Positions 23,406 through 27,821 of a stretch of DNA of 27,821 nucleotides are shown piece after piece. Each line of letters begins with the position of its first letter. The stretch's first letter is position 1. The DNA comes from JABEVB01 sp049965775. GTDB taxonomy: Bacteria > Planctomycetota > Phycisphaerae > WQYP01. The DNA is taken from NCBI GenBank assembly GCA_049965775.1, contig JBMFVX010000028.1, positions 1 through 27,821 of the forward strand, in the 5' to 3' direction. The notes below the pieces were generated by a model. The model saw only the letters and a list, made by a program, of their open reading frames with translations. It had not been told where the DNA came from and ran no database searches. The translations under genes were made by a program, and so were the position numbers.

Positions 23406-24686
23406 ATGGATTCGCTTATTGTTGAAGGCTCTACCCGGCTGCGCGGCAAAACGCGCATCAACGGTTCCAAAAATTCCGCCCTGCCCATTATGGCCGGCGC
23501 CCTGCTCGCCAGTGGCCCCTCCATTATTGACGATGTGCCCAATCTTTCCGACATTCAGCACCAGATGGCTTTGCTGACGGAACTGGGAGCGACAGTCGAG
23601 CGGAGCGCCGATGGCTCGATGCATATTGAGGTAAAGGAAGAAACCAACTCACACGCCCGCTACGACCTGGTGCGAAAAATGCGCGCCAGCATCTGCGTAC
23701 TTGGCCCGCTTTTGGCCAAACGCGGCGAGGCAAGAGTCTCGATGCCGGGCGGCTGCGCCATTGGCGATCGTCCCGTGGACATTCACCTGCGCGGCCTGGC
23801 TAAACTCGGCGCTAAAATCAAACTCGAGGGCGGCGATATTGTCGTGACCGCACAGCGCCTGCGCGGAACGGATATTTTTCTCGGCGGCAACTTCGGATCA
23901 ACCGTTCTGGGCACCGCCAACGTGATGTCCGCGGCAACCCTTGCCGAGGGAACCACCATCATCGAATCGGCTGCCTGCGAACCCGAAGTGATGGACCTGG
24001 CTGAATACCTTAACGCCATGGGCGCCCGCATCAGCGGCCACGGCACACCGCGAATTACCATAGAAGGCGTCAAGGAGCTTAAAGGATGCCGACACCGCGT
24101 TATTTCCGACCGCATTGAGGCCGGAACTTTTATGGTGGCCGCCGCCATCTCCAATGGCGAAATCGAGCTTGAAAATGTGCGGCTGCGCGACCTGATGGCC
24201 ACAGTGGATAAACTCCGCGCCATTGGCGTGATTGTTGAAGCCAGCAACGGCGGCTGCACGGTGGCGCGCAGTCAGCGGCTTCACGCCACCACCATTACCA
24301 CCCAGCCGCATCCGGGCTTTCCTACCGACCTGCAGGCCCAATTTATGGCGCTTTTGGCCATTGCCGACGGCAACAGCATCATCACCGAAAAAATATTCCC
24401 CGACCGCTTTTTGCATGTAGCCGAGCTGGCCCGCATGGGAGCCAAGGTGCACCGCGAAGGCGCAACGGTCATCATTGAAGGAACCGATCAATTGGTGGGT
24501 GCGCCGGTGATGGCCAGCGACCTGCGGGCATCAGCGGCGCTCGTGCTTGCCGGCCTTGCCGCCGAAGGCAGCACCACCGTTAATCGCGTGTACCACATAG
24601 ACCGCGGCTACGAACGCATCGAAGAGAGGCTCAACAAACTCGGCGCCCGTATTCAGCGGGTGGATCAGCGCGAACTCGAAAATTAA
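23406..24686 (+). CDS. murA: UDP-N-acetylglucosamine 1-carboxyvinyltransferase
   Basis: Transfers enolpyruvate from phosphoenolpyruvate to UDP-GlcNAc, the first committed step of peptidoglycan synthesis. The protein is 426 aa, standard length. The start at 23406 has GGAG 8 nt upstream; the frame is open further upstream into dapB, but that part is not MurA-like. Lys22-Asn23 (GSKNSALPIMA) is the substrate-binding pair. The catalytic loop PGGCAIGDRPVD carries Cys117, equivalent to Cys115 of E. coli, so the fosfomycin target Cys is present. Further motifs are DRIEAGTF, FPTDLQAQFMA and IDRGYERIEERL near the end. It lies directly after dapB and is convergent with the mannosidase gene. Confidence 0.97.
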   Translation: MDSLIVEGSTRLRGKTRINGSKNSALPIMAGALLASGPSIIDDVPNLSDIQHQMALLTELGATVERSADGSMHIEVKEETNSHARYDLVRKMRASICVLGPLLAKRGEARVSMPGGCAIGDRPVDIHLRGLAKLGAKIKLEGGDIVVTAQRLRGTDIFLGGNFGSTVLGTANVMSAATLAEGTTIIESAACEPEVMDLAEYLNAMGARISGHGTPRITIEGVKELKGCRHRVISDRIEAGTFMVAAAISNGEIELENVRLRDLMATVDKLRAIGVIVEASNGGCTVARSQRLHATTITTQPHPGFPTDLQAQFMALLAIADGNSIITEKIFPDRFLHVAELARMGAKVHREGATVIIEGTDQLVGAPVMASDLRASAALVLAGLAAEGSTTVNRVYHIDRGYERIEERLNKLGARIQRVDQRELEN

Positions 24687-24759
24687 AGCTCATCCGGACG
24701 GAACTTTACCGCCGTACTCGCAGGTGCAAACATGCCGGTAGCCACAGGCACTCCCTGGT

Positions 24760-24776
24760 TCAAATGTCACATTTGA
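24760..24776. terminator. 8-bp perfect palindrome between murA and the mannosidase gene
   Basis: TCAAATGT (24760-24767), central C, ACATTTGA (24769-24776). A one-base centre makes a tight hairpin less likely and a dimeric protein-binding site possible. It lies about 75 nt from each of the convergent 3' ends and has no T tract. Confidence 0.35.
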
Positions 24777-24848
24777 CACCGCAACCCGTTATGGCCTCCG
24801 CGGCACACATGGCAGTCAACGTCCGCTCGGCAAGAGCGCGAGCCGCCT

Positions 24849-27395
24849 TTACGCCCGCAGGGTTGGGGCGATGTCGGTAATACTCCGAATTTGCAGCAGT
24901 CGCTCAAACTGCGGTAGCGTCATGCGCTGCGATGGCGTTACATGAATGACCTGGCCGTGGCCCGGCCTTAAATGCACAAAATTATCGGAGTATTGGGCAT
25001 CCACCGCTTTCAGGTTGAGCCAGGTCCACGGAGCGGGCTTGTCGGTCTCCAGCAGCACGGCAAATGTGCCGGCTGCCTGGGCAAAGGTTGCGCTTATGCG
25101 GGGCTGCGGCAACCGGAGTTCCAGCGGCCGACCAAAAAACAGAAGGTTCGATGCCACTGTCTTGGCCCCGATACGCACCGACGGCCACAGCAGTAAGTTT
25201 GATGGGCCATGCTTTTCCAGCAGATGCGACAAGTGCAGCGTACGCGCCAGCCGACTGGTGCGGGCCTCAATCGCTTCGCTTCCACTGCTGCGGTGCAGAA
25301 CGTTGCCCTGTGCATCGGTTACGTCAATGAGCAATTCACCCGTGGCGCTGTGCATGCGGTCGCTGACAACGTAAATGTGGGCATCGCCAGTTTTGGCATT
25401 CAGGTCGCCCGTCACCAGCACCGGAGCAAAAAAGCGCCGGCTGCAGAACTGAAGAGCCTTCCAACGGTGATACCAATCTATCATAGCCCAGGTGGGGCCG
25501 GGCCAGCAGTCATTGAACTGCCAGATGGTTGCCGCCATGGAATGCGGCATGTCGCGCCGCCAGAACTCCACGCCATAGCCAATACCATATGCTTGCATAA
25601 CCTGCGTTAACCAAAGCGTATCATCAAAGCTATCCGGCGAGTTACCGAAGTACTCCGTGACATATAACATAATATGACCGATGCCATGACCGCTGCCATC
25701 TAATTCATGATAGCGCATCACAGGCGAGTGAATGCTGACGCGATCCGCGGCATCGGTATAAGCATCCACGGTTTTGGGCACTGGAAAGCTCTGCACGCCA
25801 AATTCCGTAACAAAGCCATGAACATTTTTAAATGTTTCAAAAGGAGCCTTGCCGTGCCATACCCACCAATAATGAATGTCGCCGCTATGCCAGGCGCCGC
25901 TGCCTTTTTCATAAAAGGCTCCCGGCACAAGGCTGGTTACGAGGCTGCCGATTACATCGCCGAACAGATAATCGTAGCCCTTAAAGTGCCCGATTTCATT
26001 GTTGCCGCTCCAAATGGCAATGCTTGGATGGTGCCGCACCCGGATCACATTGTCCTGCACCTCGGCGTGCACATTGGCAATGAACTTTTCATCCTCCACC
26101 GGATAGGACGCATTGGCAAACTTAAACTCAAACTGCAGCATAATGCCCAGTTCATCGCAGGCGTCAAACAGGGCGTCTTCTTCATAATAGCCGCCGCCCC
26201 ATAGCCGGATAAAGTTAAAATAGCAGTTCGCACCGTCCTGCATATAAGAGCGCAGTATTTCGGGCGTCACGCGCGTGGGAATATTGTCGGCGGGAATCCA
26301 GTCGGCGCCTTTGGCGAAAAACGCTACGCCATTGACCTCAACATGCATCGCAATGCCATCTTTGGGAGGCAGCACACGCACCGTTCGCAGGCCTATACGC
26401 CGCGAAGATTGATCCAACCGCGAGCCATCATGCCGCTTCAGAGATGCTTCGATCGTGTACAACGGCTGATCGCCCATGCCATTGGGCCACCATAGCTTAG
26501 GCTGGCTGATCTGCAGCGACGCCTTTGCGCTGCCGTCCGAAACCGCAGCTTTGGCCTGCGCAACGGCATGGCCATCATGCCATGCGGTAAAGGTCACTTC
26601 ATCGTCGCCGGCGGCGCCGGCGAGCTGGGCCTGCACCCCGATTTCAACGGTGCCATCGCTGTTATGCTGCTGCTCGACTGCAACGTCTGTAATGCGGGCG
26701 CTGTAAGCGACGAGTTCGATCGGCTTCCATATGCCGGCGGTAAGCACCGCCCGGCACCAGTCCCAGCCCCACATGTATGGCGCTTTGCGAATCCAGCTTC
26801 GCGCACTGCCAATGTTAATGTGATGCTCTTTGTTATAAGCCGCCTGATGCTCGCGGACATAGGGCGACAGGGGCGAAAAGCGAACCTTGATATGATTGCG
26901 CCCCGGCTTGAGAAGTGCCTTAACGTCAAACTCCCACCGGCGGTACATATTGTCGGTGTCGGCAACATGCTGGTCGTTGATCCAGAGCGTCGCGAGCGTA
27001 TCGAGCCCGTGGCACACAAGGTGCACATGAGGCCGCGATAGAAGCTCCGCAGGTACATCAAACTCCCGCTGGTAAATCCAGGTCTTGTCTGCAACCCATT
27101 GCACCTTGCCGCTGTTTTCGCGATAGTACGGATCGGGCAACTTGCCGGCGGCAATAAGGGCTTCATAATTTACCCCCGGTACACTGGCCGGAATCTGCTC
27201 GTGCGTGTCCTCCTGTATGAGCGTCCAAGCCGAACCATTGAGACTAAGCGTTGCAACAGAAGCATCGCCGCTCGCTACGTCACCCTCGGCGGTTCCGATG
27301 GAATCGCTGGCCAGCACGAGCGCCGCAGCGCCGGCCGCCGCCATAAAATCGCGCCGCGAAAGTGCCAAAGAATTGGCCTGCTGCTTACTGTCCAT
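24849..27395 (-). CDS. GH2 beta-mannosidase-like glycoside hydrolase with a Tat signal
   Basis: Probably removes terminal beta-linked mannose. The protein is 848 aa, in the usual range. I start it at 27395 because AAGGAG lies 9 nt upstream; the frame is open to 27524 but lacks a site. The N terminus has a twin-arginine motif, SRRDF (13-17), followed by an Ala-rich hydrophobic stretch, so export of a folded enzyme is expected. Domain order follows GH2: a jelly-roll sugar-binding domain (about 45-235) with WGWDWCR, an Ig-like domain (about 235-350), then the TIM barrel with RLWGGGYYEED. The acid/base motif IWSGNNEIG has Glu467 and the nucleophile motif VTEFGVQSFP has Glu531. C-terminal beta domains end the protein. 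The family is secure; mannosidase over related GH2 activities is likely but not proven. Confidence 0.88.
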   Translation of the reverse strand: MDSKQQANSLALSRRDFMAAAGAAALVLASDSIGTAEGDVASGDASVATLSLNGSAWTLIQEDTHEQIPASVPGVNYEALIAAGKLPDPYYRENSGKVQWVADKTWIYQREFDVPAELLSRPHVHLVCHGLDTLATLWINDQHVADTDNMYRRWEFDVKALLKPGRNHIKVRFSPLSPYVREHQAAYNKEHHINIGSARSWIRKAPYMWGWDWCRAVLTAGIWKPIELVAYSARITDVAVEQQHNSDGTVEIGVQAQLAGAAGDDEVTFTAWHDGHAVAQAKAAVSDGSAKASLQISQPKLWWPNGMGDQPLYTIEASLKRHDGSRLDQSSRRIGLRTVRVLPPKDGIAMHVEVNGVAFFAKGADWIPADNIPTRVTPEILRSYMQDGANCYFNFIRLWGGGYYEEDALFDACDELGIMLQFEFKFANASYPVEDEKFIANVHAEVQDNVIRVRHHPSIAIWSGNNEIGHFKGYDYLFGDVIGSLVTSLVPGAFYEKGSGAWHSGDIHYWWVWHGKAPFETFKNVHGFVTEFGVQSFPVPKTVDAYTDAADRVSIHSPVMRYHELDGSGHGIGHIMLYVTEYFGNSPDSFDDTLWLTQVMQAYGIGYGVEFWRRDMPHSMAATIWQFNDCWPGPTWAMIDWYHRWKALQFCSRRFFAPVLVTGDLNAKTGDAHIYVVSDRMHSATGELLIDVTDAQGNVLHRSSGSEAIEARTSRLARTLHLSHLLEKHGPSNLLLWPSVRIGAKTVASNLLFFGRPLELRLPQPRISATFAQAAGTFAVLLETDKPAPWTWLNLKAVDAQYSDNFVHLRPGHGQVIHVTPSQRMTLPQFERLLQIRSITDIAPTLRA

Positions 27396-27821
27396 ATGAT
27401 TCATCTCCTTGATGCAGACTAGGGGACTGCCGCAGCAATACTCGTGTATGACTGCGGTAGTCCGGAAATATAACGTCGAAAGCATAACGACAAAGCGGCT
27501 GGTTGTATTACAAGATAAATGCAATCAGCAAGAAAAAGTCAATTAAACCTTTAAACCCTTTTCTTTCCGCCGATCTCGCTTTATTCACTTACACCACACG
27601 ATCGCCGCTGCCGTTAAACAATGTACCAGTAGCGCCATACTCCGTTTGGAGTGTAAAGATACATAGCTATGTGAGGCATTGTAAATAATCCCTGGCAGAA
27701 TATCTAGTCCTTAAACCAGCGTAATTTTCTGCCTTGCCGCCTATTTGGATGAAATATGAACCGAAACGCTCCGCTTTTCGTAATAATATAGTATTGTATA
27801 TTGCAATATCTATCTTATGCA
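27396..27821. other. AT-rich gene-free right edge
   Basis: About 425 nt without a supported gene. It holds the mannosidase leader and promoter candidate, a palindrome TTGTA-T-TACAA (27503-27513), a hairpin ACTCC-GTTT-GGAGT (27639-27652) and a perfect 12-bp palindrome ACATAGCTATGT (27661-27672). The final 50 nt are strongly AT-rich and may be the upstream region of a gene beyond the edge. Confidence 0.5.
27514..27542 (-). promoter_or_regulatory. Candidate promoter of the mannosidase gene
   Basis: The minus strand reads TTGACT (27542-27537), a 17-nt spacer and TTTATC (27519-27514). The -35 matches 5 of 6 and the -10 only 3 of 6. It gives a leader of about 110 nt. The inverted repeat TTGTA-T-TACAA at 27503-27513 lies immediately downstream of the -10, in a position where a repressor could act. 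Confidence 0.3.

Noticed and set aside
1..27821. CRISPR arrays, prophage, toxin-antitoxin or defence genes
   Set aside because: No regularly spaced repeats, phage structural genes or paired small toxin-antitoxin frames are visible.

Overview
The window looks like a chromosomal stretch of a Planctomycetota bacterium, most likely a Phycisphaerae-type lineage. This rests on the L34 ribosomal protein starting (M)HYPH, the order smc-coaE-rho on one strand, large secreted planctomycete-style proteins, secreted glycoside hydrolases, and many short perfect stem-loops between genes. It is an inference from gene content, not from a phylogeny. Most of the window is housekeeping DNA and none of it resembles a phage, plasmid or defence island.

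Layout from left to right. 1-1.5 kb: a secreted GH29 alpha-L-fucosidase (-). 1.9-2.3 kb: a YqeY-type protein (+), bracketed by an imperfect 31-nt direct repeat. 2.5-6.2 kb: class II fructose-bisphosphate aldolase, a DUF971 protein and DnaK (all -). 6.6-6.75 kb: rpmH (L34), a 44-codon gene with a GTG start. 6.8-11.2 kb: two large secreted proteins on the minus strand, an S55 (SpoIVB-type) peptidase followed by a beta-propeller/fibronectin-like protein. 11.3-11.75 kb: a frameshifted transposase relic. 11.9-13 kb: a small orphan gene, tRNA-Gly(TCC) and a two-pass membrane coiled-coil protein (+). 13.2-19.5 kb: rho, coaE and smc (-). 19.8-20.7 kb: a probable Kdo hydroxylase (+). 20.8-22.4 kb: an M48 membrane metallopeptidase (-). 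22.5-24.7 kb: dapB and murA (+), making peptidoglycan precursors. 24.8-27.4 kb: a GH2 beta-mannosidase-like enzyme with a Tat signal (-), followed by an AT-rich gene-free right edge.

Themes. The envelope genes (Kdo hydroxylase, M48 peptidase, dapB, murA) imply a diderm cell with diaminopimelate-based peptidoglycan and a Kdo-containing lipopolysaccharide. The fucosidase and mannosidase near the two ends suggest use of fucose- and mannose-containing glycans. Convergent gene pairs are usually separated by short perfect hairpins. I see no clear new multi-gene system. The least explained units are the S55 peptidase/beta-propeller pair, the Kdo hydroxylase in this lineage, and the dispersed hairpin and repeat elements.
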